Assembly: GCA_021014325.1 (NCBI GenBank)
Contig: CM037463.1
Coordinates: 22,452,026 to 22,516,025, forward strand
Direction of reading: 5' to 3'
DNA length: 64,000 nucleotides
Origin: Plazaster borealis
Lineage: Eukaryota > Echinodermata > Asteroidea > Forcipulatida > Labidiasteridae
Part shown: positions 27,101 to 42,100 of the stretch, in pieces
Layout of the letters: each line of letters starts with the position of its first letter
Position numbering within the stretch: position 1 is the first letter of the stretch
Made by a program: the position numbers and the translations under genes
The notes under the pieces: generated by a model
What the model was told of the DNA's origin: nothing
Databases searched by the model: none
The model's input: only the letters and a program-made list of their open reading frames with translations

Positions 27101-30100
27101 ATCACGCCCGAATTTTGTGCGACCATATAGGTTTATGTTAACATGAACGTCAGTTGGGCAACACTCATAAATTGTTTAAATTTCCGGAAACGGAGGTCAA
27201 GTCTTATTCTCAGGTTTTCTTTGTTAATTTAGTAAGGCTTTGTTTTCATTTATGTCGTGGCTAAATTTTACTATCCCAACAATATGAAATATTGCTTATG
27301 CCACAGACTACGTTAAACTAAAGTATTTGAAGAAACAGAATCGCGCCAACTTAAAATTCAGCTCGGTCCCCCGGAAGTTCGGATACGCGCGAGACTTGCA
27401 CAGTCTTCTTGAACACGGCCTACATTTAATTGAATCTTTATGGAACCGAGTTTATTATACGAAGGCAAAGTCCTTAGATAGGAAGACGGCGTTATCATTT
27501 CGAAAGCTGGATCAATCTTGATTATGAAGCACGTGTAAACCAGATTGAAAACTTCGCAAATCATTAACGACCGGAGCTGGAGTTTATCTATTGGTAGTCG
27601 TGTCACGTGCGCCTCAGGTCAAAAGTCTGTATAAAAACAATGCTTAAAAACCGTGTGCGGTGTGATCTACCTCACTTATTTTGTGAGGAGCATAATTGAG
27701 AGACCGCAGCAAGCGCTAAAACAACATTAGAGGAAGATTTATTTTGCTTTTTAAATGATTCGATATCACCTATTTGGATGTATCATTGTGGATCTTGAAA
27801 TGAAATTCAGAATTTGTTATTTAGTTTATATATGGAGACGAATTTACCGCAAGTTATATTATCGTTTCATTTGGTTCACTCGTTTTTGTGTGCTAAGTGA
27901 ACCATTATTCAACCTGATTTCACACCTGGTTTCCACCGTGGAGGCAAACACTCACATCCTTCTGAGTAAACTGGACCCCCCCCCCCACCAGCAAATCATC
28001 ATAAAGGAGAAAATTATGCTGCCCTGAAATCTATAAATACGCAAGGCCTCCGGGTTTTAAGAAGTTACCATAGGAACAAACCCCACCCCAGGTGACGTCA
28101 ATAACACTGACAGCACTACCACAAAAAAACAGCATCAAATCATAAAACTGTGAGTGTGGTTATGGCGTGGGGGGGGGGGGGTTGACTGGAGGGTGGTTGG
28201 CAAGGGACGATTGCTTCAAAGAAAAAAATCAGTTAAGTAAGCAGCTGTCTTTTTTTCCCCATCAATAACATCATTTGAAATCTACCACAGGTTTCACGGG
28301 AAGAGAGGAAATTGTTTACACCATCCATGCGGTGAAAATCTGGACAGATGTAAAGTCTTCTTGATTTAACACTATTGGTTCAAAAACATTTCTTCGAACC
28401 CAAACCCAGCGTACATTAAAGGTACTGGACACGTTTGGTAATTACTCAAAATGTATATTAGCATACAAACTTACTCACGAGCAACGGAGAGCTGTTGATA
28501 GTATAAAACATCGTGAGAAACGACTCCCTTTGAAGTAACGTAGTTTTTGAGAAAGAGGTAATTTCTCACTAAAATATTTGAATCTGAAAAAGACTTCAGG
28601 CCTGAAGCCTTTTTCAGGCATCTGAAAGCACACAAATTTGTGCAACAAGGGTGTTTTTTCTTTCATTATTTTCTTGCAGCTTCGATGACCAATTTAGCCC
28701 AAATTTTCACAGGTTTGTTATTTTATGCATATGTTGGGATACACCAAGTGACAATACTGGTCTTTGACAATTACCAAACGTGTTCAGTGTCTTTAAAGAA
28801 AAAAAATCAGATTGAGTGTACAGACCGATCTCTGAACGCTCTGATTTAAACACGCAGCCTTGTTGCTGATTACATGGACACATTTATCCACTGCATTGAT
28901 TATAGTTATTACTTTTGACCTGTTTCAGTACCATCTGCCTAATAATGAGCTCTGCGAACCATCGCACGCGACCAATTAAGAACCGCGACCAATTACGAAT
29001 CACGTAGACGTGTCCCTCTCCAGACGAATCTTGAACGCCTACCGGCAAAGCACTTCACCACAAAGTACCCCCTTTTTCAGCGAAGATACAGTTTCTATGA
29101 GCGTCCAATTAGTTTTCCCATCGCTTTATTTAATTGCTTTACAGGCGGTATATTTGTCTAAGTTTCCTGGAAAAATTCAAATTTCATAAGATTTATATAG
29201 TAGTCTTTCTATCAAGTTCACTTTCGTATATTACTTTAATTTCAAATATAGTTTACAAAAGTTGTATCCAAATCCCTTGAACCCTTTTTAATCCCAACAG
29301 ATCCACTCGTATTATTGATGTCAAGCAGAACGTGGGTGTGTTTTCCCTCGTTTTCTCTGCATATTTTTTTCTCTCTCTTTTTTCTCTCAACACCTACACC
29401 ATCGAGACACAACTAATCCAAGACGAGCGACTTACGTCAGTACCGGTGTTATATGCATTCTCCAAAGAGAGCAAAAAGCCGCAGAGTGCTATATTTACGT
29501 TTTTTTGCAACGCAGTTAAATTTTGAAAAACAAATAAATTAGTGAAGTCTATTTTGGGTTTTTTCAAAGGATTGCTTTATATTTAGCAAACTCGTCATTG
29601 AACACCAAACAGACAGTCTTTTAAAATATAATTTGCCCTTTTTTCTTCGTTTGCTTCTCCCTTTTTATCTGATAAAAACCACAACAGTTTGAAAATTTCG
29701 ACCCAATTGCCTAAATGTCTTTGATGATAATTGGACATAAGCACGAAATCGTCACACATATCTTGTTTGAACTTAATTTTTCCTGCAATGCAAGGCAAGT
29801 GAAATAAGCACAACTGTACAATACACGAAATTTAAGGTTTTTTCTTGCGCGAAATTGTCAAATAGATCTTGTTTGAACTTAATTTTTCCTGCAACTGTAC
29901 AATACACGAAATTTAAGGTTTTTTCTTGCGCGAAATTGTCAAATAGATCTTGTTTGAACTTAATTTTTCCTGCAATACGAGGCAAGTGAAATAAGCACAA
30001 CTGTACAATACACGAAATTTAAGGTTTTTTCTTGCGCGAAATTGTCAAATAGATCTTGTTTGAACTTAATTTTTCCTGCAATACGAGGCAAGTGAAATAA

Positions 30101-33100
30101 GCACAACTGTACAATACACGAAATTTAAGGTTTTTCTTGCACTGTTTTCTTGGAGTATACGTACGTATGCCATGTACGTAGCCTCTACATACGGAAACAT
30201 GTCTTGCAGAATGATGTTTTGAGTTTCACGATATTTGAAATACCATATCAATTTGATATTTCCCCGCATACTGTTTCAATAGTATCATAACTTGTTTTTA
30301 TATAATCTGTCAGAGTGAACAATCTTATGTTACTGTTTTCCAAACGTGCTGTCAATTTCTTTCCCCGACAATAAGATCATAACCGAGGTGGATTGCTTAA
30401 AAGCCCACGCACACACTCAGTCGCGACAGATCAATTCTCAGACCAAACCAAATAAATTTGACTCCTCGGGTTGGAAAGGGAGCATATAACCTAGGTGTTA
30501 AATATCATGGACGGGCAGTGGGTGATCTGCAAATACGTGGGCAGTCTCCACGTTTGGCCTTTAAAATACTGTTTCCTTGTCGCCAGTAGAAAGGTGCTTG
30601 AGAGGCCTGTGTTCTATGTTAAGTCCGCCATTGAACACAAGCTAAAATGGTGTTAAACCTGCTTTTATGGACTCATCATTTTAAAGGGCAATTACAAAAA
30701 AAAAGAAAAATTACCTGAAGATGCAGAGCTCGTTTACTCTTAAAGGGCCACATTGCTGCTAGATTTTGGCACTTTTAGGCTATAAAAAGTGTCTGTTATG
30801 AAATGAAAATGGTTGGAAATATGTTATAAAAGTAGAATATAACGATTCACAAAGAAATCCCTCAAAATTCTGTGGTTTTTCTTTTACTGCGTGAACTATA
30901 ACATGGTCCGTAATTTTGTGGAGTCAAAAATGTGGTTAGAATACAAAATGGCGGACCGTGTTAGTTCACGAAGTAAAAGGAAAACCGCACAATTTCGAGG
31001 GATACTTGTGTGGATCATTATAGTCTACTTTTAAAACGTCTTTCCAAACATGTTTATTTCATAACGAACGTGTTTTGAGCCCAAAGCATCCGATCCGAAG
31101 GCAATGTGCAAGATTTGCATATTATTGTGACATGAATGCGTGCCAATGTTCGTCTATCGGTCAACATAGCGGCGCAGTGTTCGTGTTTTATCCATGAAGT
31201 TAGAAACACGACTTCATGGCGATTTAATCGAGCCCTGCATTAAAACAAAATCAGCCATGAACATACGGTTTTTGTCATGGCAACTGATAATCCTGGAGGC
31301 TGGAGTTTATTCTGTCTGGCATTTTGGGAGCTTCGCCAAAATGATATAAATGGTTCGTGATTCGGTAGATTTAATAGTTTCAGAGCGTTTGTCTACGTGT
31401 GGTACGTGACTATTGCAGGCATCGGGGTATACATCAATCGAATGACTTCAAATTGTCCAATATAGCGTTACTCGACGGAGTTTTTCCCTCCCATTGTTGC
31501 ATTTTACCAGGGTACAGTGAGATCGTATCCTTTTAGGAAATGGAATTGTTAATATTTTTAAGCTGAAGTCAAACAATATTCAAAATGAACCTACAATATA
31601 TAAATGTAAGTTAACTGCAAAACAAGTATTTTTAAAAGACATTGTTGACTTACTTTTGTTGATACTGCACTCACCGGCGGCGTGTCTTTGATGCTTTCTG
31701 TATAGCCTAAGGTAAACAAAACAAAATAGAACAGAAAATGTTGATTTAAGTTTATTTTGGCAACAACTATTGGCAGTTACTGCCACAAGTTGGCAGGGGA
31801 TATTATTTTCCCCCGAAAAGCCTATTTACATATTTTGAGCCAGATTGAAATTTCCCATATGTATTTCCCCCCTAAGGTTTTTTGCGGGTTTCCCCACTCC
31901 GTAGTCAGCAAAATAGTGATACTTCTGTTTGTATATTAATGCATGAACAACATATATTATTTGTGCTAGCTTCCTAAAAGATAGCAAGGTAAATAATGAT
32001 TCAATATATTTCATAGATTGATCAACGTTTTGGGGGTGAGCCAACTCGGTCGCAGTGCCTCTATAAACGGTAAGGCGGACGCGCGTTCCTCTGTTGTTGT
32101 GAGAGATGCTCTTCAATATCAACGGTGCATGTTTTTATTGTTTGAAGTGAATCTTTCACTTTCATGCAACTTATGCATATTGCAAACATGAATGTAACGA
32201 ATGTAGTAATGTATGCAGGGCCCCACTGTTTTGGGTATACCCTGTAAAAAGACCGTAACTTATGCGGAAGACGCAAGGGTTAGTTCTTTTATTGGCAAGA
32301 GAAGACCAATAAAGCATACTACAACATTTGTTAACAAAACAAATGTATTAATGGGTACATGAAACCGCTTCACGTTAAGTTCTTTTTTAAAAGTAAAACT
32401 TCTTAAAACACTAGATGTTAGAATCATGTGATACTCTCTACAAAACAGTCGAGTTTCACCCCTTACAAGCTATTAAAATAATAGATGCAATACTTCACTT
32501 AAAGGTGGGTCATGGATTAGTTTTTGTCAACGTAATGCTGCTTTATTGGCAAGATTAAAAAAGAAAGATACAGTAAAAGTCGCATGTGAAAGTTTCAGCT
32601 AAATACAGTGTCTATTGCTGAGAAAACAGCAAAAATCTGTCACATAACGTCCAATCCATCCACGTTTAGCGAGGTGACAGCGGGTACCAACCGTACCTGA
32701 TTGTTTTGAATCACCGATCTATCCAACCTCATGTAATGTCTTTATAGATAGGCCCTAAAGAAATAAAGCTTTCGAAAAAATGACAATGATTTAGTAAGCC
32801 CTTACTACGAAATTTTAACTGCAAGTCAAAACGTTTCGATGATTGGCCCTGAGTTAGTGCACTGGACGTGATTATCAGGCCAGTTTTTGTCTGAAAAGTC
32901 TTAGGTTCTCCGATGATGTATGGTGTACAGCCGAGGTTGAAATTCCCTTCCTCTTTCTATAATCGGATGATCAAATGACCTTCCTGTTCCTAATCGGGTG
33001 ATCACTTCTTGTTATGAGAGGTGACAATTGCATCATATAATATTCCCCCAACTTAAAAGCCCCATAAATTTCCCGAGTCCAATTCCAAGCCATCACCATT

Positions 33101-36100
33101 CTTCAGCGAGCCATGCTCGCTTAATACTCCTTTTCAATCAAAATGTCCTCGGTCTACAGTGCAGCCGTACGTTTTAGTCTACACAAAAAAGGTTTGGTTT
33201 GACCGATTTAGATGGGGTACTTTATTTGAATGCTTTTACAAAATCCATATAAAACGCAAAGCATTTTTAAAGTCACCTCAACCCAGATGTGACAACGCAA
33301 CCCGTCGTCCACTGTATTCCAACCAGGAACACACTAGGGCAATGTGAGCTCACGCCCAAACCCAACTAGTCCAAGTTAGTATGTAGATTTCAAAGTCTCG
33401 CGTCCCCAAAATTACATTAGAGACAACGAAGCAGCTCGTGACTTCATAAGTCCCCCCTCCCCTGTGGGCAGGTTTTGAGCGGAGTCTTTATTCCTCCTGA
33501 ATGTGCCCCCAGATTGTTGAGTCATGTTGTACCCCTTGTCACGATTCATGTGTAAATTATAAATACTCATTCCCTACGAGCGAATGCGTTTGTGTTAATA
33601 CACGTGGTGGGCTCTCCTTTTCAAATTTCCAACCGTTGGGCTGTTCATATTATACGCATACCAGCGTAGAATTTCACTCAGAGGCATTGGACTAATTCCA
33701 ACTGCCCTAAGGCCCTTAAAGTGGCACTCAGGGAGTGTGGGACTTTACTCTGTGACACGAAGATGATACGACACATTGGAACTGTAAGAAAAATGATTCA
33801 TCTATGATTTTTAATGCTGGAGATTTAAGTCAACCAGGAGAATGGTGTGAAATATCACGCATTGTAAAATTGTTTGTGCATCAATTTGCATCATGTCTCG
33901 TGAGGCGTCAGAGATACCTCTCTCTCTCTAGAGAGAAGGGGCGTGTCCCAAGTGCCGCAGGCGTTTATGTCCACAGACAGTGGTGTTATGAACAAGAGCA
34001 GCTCTTACAGTCAGTGACGTCAATGGTTTATACCGTGCTCGATTATAATACGTCATCGGGCGCGGAAGTATAAGTACTCGATGAAAGTTACTTTACATTT
34101 CAAATTCATTATTGTGAGGTGGCCCGGACGATAATTACTGGTTTAGAGCCGAGACAATAAATCTCGACCAGGGCTAACTAACACCAGGTGACAAACAGGT
34201 GCCGTAGTTCCAGCCTGAAGCGCCGACAGCATTCCAGTACTCTGAGGCGTCGCGTATTATAACTGCCTAAGTGTGCTCCTATTTATGGCCGTTGCTTGTA
34301 CCACTGTGGCTCCCCCGGGCCCTCTCATGAATAGCAATATTTTTTTCTGCAGTGTACTGCGCTAGACGCCCGTTTCTTCTGAATCAGACGGCTTTTTCAT
34401 GGTTTAATTTATTTATACTCTCACGATTTGTTTTCTGACCCGAAAAAAACAATTCGACCTCGTTCTTATCCTTTACTGTAGTTAAGTCCCAAAAGTAATT
34501 TTGTTTTGTAAATATTGATTTTCTTTTTACTTTATTTTCCTTGATACTTTGACACCTACTTTAACATTTAAGCATGATCTCACTTCTGACATGGCGAGGG
34601 GAAGTTCTGCCACCCAATTTACCTTAACAACATTTTAGTTTAATCAAATCTACACCAATTAGTTTCAATTTAATTTTGGCAGGTTAAGGAGGCTTGGCAT
34701 TTCAAGATCATCTGGCGACACAAAACTAAATGGATTTATATAATGGATGGGACGGTCGTGTTTCAGTATCGTACCTTGTCACAATCGAATAATTTGAAGA
34801 GTCGATAGTTTCTGCAGAATCGAATTAACGTCAAAGGGGTCGATCTTGCTCCACGCAGAAATTGTCTACAGCCGCGCTCCTTTTGATCGGGATCGATTAT
34901 TCTAAATCATCAAAGACTCACGAATTCAGAATTTATAGCTAACCGGTTGAATTATTTAAAAGTCGTTATTCGGAACCGAAAATGTTGATAGTAATGTTCG
35001 GTATCGAATAGTCTTTAGGGTCAAATGTTCAGAATTGATTTGATTTTGCCGATCAGTAAACACAAGAGTCATGTGCAGAAAATGACTAACCGAAAACTGT
35101 ACGCAATGCTTAATGGCAGGTTTATCGAATATTGGGCCTGCAGCCATCTTGTTTTGCACCCCTTTATATAACGGCTGTGTCCAATTTAACGGCTGTGGCT
35201 CTGGCTTGACTATCACGTGGTCATTGGTTGAAGCATATGGAGGCCCGTAGCAACACCCTAAGCACAAGCAGCCGTAGCTTTAGCCATCAATTCGGAAGTG
35301 GCCTATCACTGTATTCGAGATGAGGCAGACTTGGAGAAAAATAGACTGGCTTCGGATTGGGCGCCTTGGGCTATAATGAAATGACTATTATTGGAAAGAT
35401 ATTTTGAAACATGACTCAGACGTAGGCCTACATTATTGAGGTCTAAATGAAAGCAGTTAATGTTCTCTGTCAAAGCTAACGGACAACATCGTGGTGAAGG
35501 GTCGCCTCAATGACTAAATCGTTACCAACAGAAAGAGGTTTGGCGGGAAACATGCGGGGGGGGCGGCTGCGGGAAATTTGTTGGGTTATAAAATCAACTC
35601 ATGTCAACATAATCGGAGTTCCATGAAATTCTTTGTCTCATCAGGGATTTGTGTTTCAAACCTTAACAGGCACTAAGTGGTATAATTTCTGTGACAACAC
35701 AATCATAACAGAAGACTGGCTATTTAAAATTGCTTTTCAACGGAGAGGACCCTTTTTGATTGAAACCGCTGTTTACTTTCTGTTACAAGAAGTCAATTTG
35801 TCTGTAAAGACAACGGACTATTTTAATTAGCCCTGTAATCTACATATGTTATGCAAATGATGAGCTGTGTACGCACAATTCACTGCGAGTGCACTGGGTG
35901 GAATTCAATCATAGCCCCATGATTCAATTAACCTGTGTCTGAATTAAATTTAAGCAATGTTGGTTATAAGTTCATATTGCTTCGATGTTTACGTTTAATA
36001 ACTTTGTTTTTATCACTATTATTGTGTACGTCACGTCTACGTCATTATCCAGAAATGGGCACCAATTCTAACCTTTGACGTACCTCTTGCACAGAGGGCG

Positions 36101-39100
36101 GAATAATTTAAGTTTATAGGCAACAGCCAGCCGCACGTGCCGCTTAATTGGATAAAAACATGATCAGCTCGTTCCATATAAGGTCAAAGGTTATACAAAC
36201 TCGATGAAGTGTATAGAGAAACCTCGACGTGACACAGCGCCTTTAAGTTTGGATACGTGCAATTCAAATTAATAGTCGACTTACAAAAGATCCTTTTGTC
36301 CCTTTGTGCTTCGTCGTTACCCGCAGAGGACAATTTCTAACGAACAAGCGTGTCATGGTTAATTAAGTCCTAGCCTCTACCGACCATGGACTGTAATGTC
36401 ACCCATCATGAAGGCTCTACCGCTGACCATACCTTTTTCATCATCACAGCAATGACCGTGAGAGGGTTTTAATGTCTCAGTGAATTCTAATACATTCAAA
36501 CCGTTGATCTATTCTTGCTCATTATTGTCCGCCATGTTTTGTTCTTATTCCGTGTTCCATACTAATTATTCTTTGTAAACATGCATCTGCATTGAGACCT
36601 GCTATTATATTTTGTTTATTGGTGACTCGACTCGACCATGGACCTCCACAATTCACTTAACATTACTTTTTAATCACAATGCATATGCGTGTCATATGGG
36701 ACCATTGCCTACAAGCTTTGCTTCTTAAATGGATCCCTCTGCAGTGTGACATTTGTTTTGCATCTAGTTCTTCAAACCTATGTTGTGAAACATTTACTCT
36801 GCATTTTGTAATGATTTCTTTTGATTGATTGATATTGCCTTTTTGTTTTTGATACTGTGGAAATAAAATGAACCTTGAACCTTAACCACCTAAAAGTATC
36901 GCGCGTATTTTGAACGAGGTGCGACTTTCGGGCCTTTTCCCAAACCTCGGCTTTGGCTCCGGCTCCGGCTTGGATTCCGTCATCATTTTTTGCAGCAGTG
37001 TACATCCTGTACGGTGTTTCCAACATCAAACGGAGCCCGGAGTCCGGAGCCAGATCCTAAGCCAAGGTTGAGCAAAAGCCAATTGTTTTATTGGCATGTC
37101 GAAAACAATGTACGATACGCAGGTTTGGAACCCAAGTTTCAAAAATACATACTCGAATACTCAGTGCACGTGACTTACACACAGAGACGGTGAGCGGCTA
37201 CATGTTTGCGCGTATTTTTCCTGACCGTCTTGTTTTCTTGCATTGGCAAATTGAAATGTCATTGAATTGTCGATATTGCTTAGATTATATCTAGCCATAC
37301 GAAGACGAAGATGGGACGATAATGGGGAACAATTATAGGCCTACTGCATCTGTTTTGCTATTCCTTACCCCAAGACTCCGGACTCAGTCAGAAAGTATGG
37401 ACTTCTTACAAATACATAATTTGTTATAAGTGAGATCCTTGTGCAATCCCCACCCCGTCACCCCCAAGTATTACCGTAAATAAGATGAATTAAACATTGT
37501 GGGTCCAACGTAAACAAAAAACATTAGGGGTGATCACGAAGAGCATATTTTGAGTTCAAATTTAAAGGTATTATACAGGATTGGTAAGGATAAACAACAT
37601 CATTGTATGGAGTTCATAAAAGAACCATTGGGTTTTTTTTCTGTGAAATAATCCCCTCTGAAATGAAGTCATATTCGAGAAAACTGTATTCTGAAAAAAG
37701 GAGCAGCGGTTGTGTCAACCAAAATTAATGACAATGTGTTTACATGCTCGGAACTGTGCAAGGTTTTTCACTACTTTCTCCTGACCCAGAGAAAGGATAA
37801 AGCCACAAATTGCACAGGCTTGTAACTTCATGTATATAAGGTTGATCACACAAAACATGAACACTGTGACTATTTTGTAAGCTCTACTATCGGTAACCAT
37901 CCTGTATAATACCTTTGCTGTTCAGTCAGTGCGCGTGAGGGTGCGCAATGGTTGCATTTTATGCCATTCATATTGTATTGACTCGTCCCTAATGGAACCA
38001 TGCAATAATTCGACAGTGAAGCAATTTCTGCCCAAATCACCAGAGTGATTCTTGAGTCAATCATTTCAAATGCAAATGGTTTCCATGGCAAAGAGTATGG
38101 CAGAAAATAAATATGCCTATTGTGATGAGATGCATCTACTTAGTTAATGAAAGCACTCCCTATAATTGTAACCACGAGGCGAATACAGCAATATACTGAA
38201 TAAGTGCATATCAAACTCCATTGCTCAAACTTGAAGTGCTTTCATCGGGGATTTAACGGGATTGCATACGTTTGGTAATTGGAACCCACTGTTTGTTTCA
38301 ATCCTATATAGTTGTAGATAATATGCCATTACACTTACCTGAGAACATTTCATTTCAAAAGGTGGCAGCGTTTTTGAGATATTGACAACAATCTGTAAAG
38401 GTTATGTCCACGCAGGAAGAATAATCTGCAATTGGAATACACAGTCTGAGAAACGTTACTGCAGTAACGCTTCTAAGATTCAAACTTTTGGGGATAGAAA
38501 TTGATTTATTTTTCCGTAACCGCAGTATTATTATTATTATTATTATTATATATTTCTGGTAATGAAACCAAGGATGCCTCACAAGTGAACTTAATCACTG
38601 TAGCTCGCAAGCCTGAGGAAACCTGTAAACAAGGGTGCTTGCAATGTGAACCAGAAACACCGGGGTTAAACCCCTACTCTTCCACGATAAATGTTCTGGG
38701 TTCTTTTACGTGCACTACCAATCCTAGTACACGGGACCAACGGCTTTACGTCCCATCCGAAGGACGAAGCATGTGGTTAAGTGTCTTGCTTAAGGACACA
38801 AGTGTCACGACTGGGATTCGAACCCACACTCTGCTGATCAGAAACACCAGAGCTTGAGTTCGGTGTTCTTATCCGCTCGGCCACGACACGCCACCAAACT
38901 TCGAAGTGAAACGTTTCTCAAAATGCATTAAACTACACAAAGCTGCTGTACTTCTTACCAAGTAAGTTTTTATTGCCATTAATTTTCAAAGTCATTACCA
39001 AACGTATACACCCTTTAATGCAAATACCGTGTAAGTGCTTGCTCACCTCACCAAAAGGTCTGATCTTTGCCTCACACCCCTTAGGGTTATGTTGATATCT

Positions 39101-42100
39101 TTATGATTATAATTTTTTAAACAAATTGCAGCTTTTTGAAAAGCACTTGAAACAGAAAAGCCACAAAAAGACAAACTATAATTGTATTTTATGTTTTGAT
39201 ATTACTCAAATCAAAACAGCATGCCCAAGGCATATGCCCCATGGCGTAACACACAGGGGGAGAAACAAAATTCTCAAAGCAGTACCCGATTGATCGGTCG
39301 AAAACAGTCTGTAAAAAGCCTTTCCACCGTAGGCCAATGACGTCAGCAGAGTGCCTGTCCGTTTCTAATTAATTCATTGAATTGTCGTCGTCAGATCCGA
39401 AGGGGAAGAAGACGAGCGTAAACGCTTCTTTGTTTACACTGACCGTAGTGCACGGGTATTTATACAGGCATGTGAAAACAACCGATTCATCAACTCTTGC
39501 AAAATTGAGTAATGTGACTCGGTGTAAATATGGTGTAAACGTTAAGGTAGCGAATAGTGCAACCGATGCCCTCTCAACTACAAACCGTTAAACATATTGA
39601 GTGATATAGCTCGGTGTAAATATAGTGTATACGTTACACCATATTTACAAAGATTAAGTGATATAGCTCAGCGTAAATATGGTGTAAACGTTACACCATA
39701 TTTACACAGATTAGGTGATATAGCTCGGTGTAAATATGGTTTAAACTTTACACCATAAGGTAACCAATTGTGTAGCTGATGATCTGTTCTCAACTACGTC
39801 AACCGTTTCACAAATTGAGTGATTTAGCTCGGTGTAAATATGGTGTAAACGTTACACCACACTTACACATATTAAGTGATTCAGCCTTTATAGTGTAGAT
39901 ATGGTATAAATTTTACACCACAAGGTAACCAATTGTGTAACTGATGCTCTGTTCTCAACTACGTCAACCGTTACACATACTGAGTGATTTAGCTCGGTGT
40001 AAATATGGTGTAAACGTTACACCACACTTACACATATTAAGTGATTCAGCCTTTATAGTGTAGATATGGTATAAATTTTACACCACAAGGTAACCAATTG
40101 TGTAACTGATGCTCTGTTCTCAACTACGTCAACCGTTACACATACTGAGTGATATAGCTTGGTGTAAATATGGTGTAAACGTTACACCACACTTACACAG
40201 GTTAAGTGATTCAGTCTTTATAGTGTAGATATGGTATAAATTTTACACCTTAAGGTAACTAATTGTGTAACTGATGTTCTGTTCTCAACTACGTCAACCG
40301 TTACACATACTGAGTGATATAGCTTGGTGTAAATATGGTGTAAACGTTACACCACACTTACACAGGTTAAGTGATTCAGTCTTTATAGTGTAGATATGGT
40401 ATAAACTTTACACCATAAGGTAACCAATTGTGTAACTGATGCTCTGTTCTCAACTACGTCAACCGTTACACATACTGAGTGATATAGCTTGATGTAAATA
40501 TGGTGTAAACGTTACACCACACTTACACAGGTTAAGTTATTCAGTCTTTATAGTGTAGATATGGTATAAACTGTACACCATAAGGTAACCAATTGTGTAA
40601 CTGATGCTCTGTTCTTAACTACGTCAGACGTTACACATACTGAGTGATACCGGTATAGCTTTGTGTAAATATGGTGCAAACTGTACACCATTATACACAT
40701 ATGAAGTGATAGGCCCTACCTCGGTGTGAATATGGTATAAACGTTTAGTAACCAATGGTGTAAACCGATGCCCTATTCACAACTTCGTCAACGATGACAC
40801 AGATTAAGAGATATAGCTCGGTGTAAATATGCTGTGAACGTTACACCATGACTTAACTAACAGTGTCACAGATGCTCTGTTCTTAACTATCTCAACCGTT
40901 ACACAAAATTGAGTGATATAGCATGGTGTTAATTCGGTGTACACGTTACACCTTTAACCAACAACAAACACCAGATGCTCTGTTCACAACTAGAGGTCGA
41001 TCCTTAAATTTGTTGACACTGAATACTTTAACCGGAGGATCCAGCTTGTTTGACAAACCGAGGACGTCCTGTAATTGAAAGAAAAGCTTGATAAGCCTTG
41101 ATCCAAACAATGAGAGAACAAAGATAATGTCATTATGTATCGGTTCGACAAATTGTGCGCAGGTGCACTAAAGGTAACACCTTTTCACGCTTTGGAAAAG
41201 CGCCTTCCAAAAATGATTTTTTTCGTCGAGCTAGAGAGACACCTGTAATAAGAGTACTTTTATTTCGAAAATGCAATTCAGACAAAAGTCTACCAGTTTC
41301 TCTTTAAAAAAACGCAGGCCTACTCTACGGAGTTCCAGAAATGCCATGACACTTAATCCATAAAACAAGATAGTGTGTTTCGTGTGCAGTAGTTGTTTCT
41401 ATAGTTAATTATTGTTTTCATGTCTTGAGTTAATTGGGCGTGTGATTCGGGGGATGGTTTCGTCTCGCCTTACCAAACCCTCTCAGAGGACAGGAACAGA
41501 ACTAAATTAGGCTCATCTTGTTTTTGTTCCTACCATGCCACAGGGAAAATGTAGTCTGTATATAATCAGAAGCCTTATGTTGATTGGATCTTTAAATATT
41601 TAAAGAAACTAGAAATATATAGAGAAATCTTCCCCCGCACTCGCCGTTAATCGTCTTAGCATTGTCCCAAGATGGCAATTCCCGATATGATTCATTATAC
41701 CCAGAACAGTAATGCAGACATTGCGTGCATGTCTAAACAACATTAACGCACATTGACGCTTATGTTTAAAATAATAAATACAACAAATAATTAATGGCCT
41801 GACGTTTCCACCCTAGCCGAGTCTTTCTCGAAGGCTAATTTAATGAAAACACAACACACATGAACAGGTATACACGTGTAACAAAAGCAGTCAAGTAGAA
41901 ATACATGAATAGAGAGAGAGAGGCAGAGAGCACACATACAAAACAAGGGGTAAACATTTAATAGGGAGACAATTTATATAAATAAATGAGTTCAAATAAT
42001 TAATAAATAAGTAAACATGTTCTGTCTCAGCAGATGACATAACACATTTCCACTGGGTGTATGAAACCTCATCTGTTTGAATTGGAGACTTTTGGGGACG

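Larger units (their letters stand above)
12992..31653 (-). other. Intron of 18.7 kb between exons 2 and 3
   Basis: No further exon of the gene could be supported. The intron holds four TTAA-type MITE copies or fragments, two foldbacks, tandem repeats (20.5-21.4, 24.0-24.5, 24.8-25.2 and 29.8-30.1 kb) and poly-G/C runs. The 131-aa open frame at 21711-22106 (+) has no recognisable motif. A TATA-like TATAAAA at 27632 has no convincing gene after it. Confidence 0.5.

Noticed and set aside
38501..38857. 118-codon frame whose peptide is repeated at 49572-49865
   Set aside because: The similarity comes from the SINE body read antisense to its tRNA head; it is not a protein gene.
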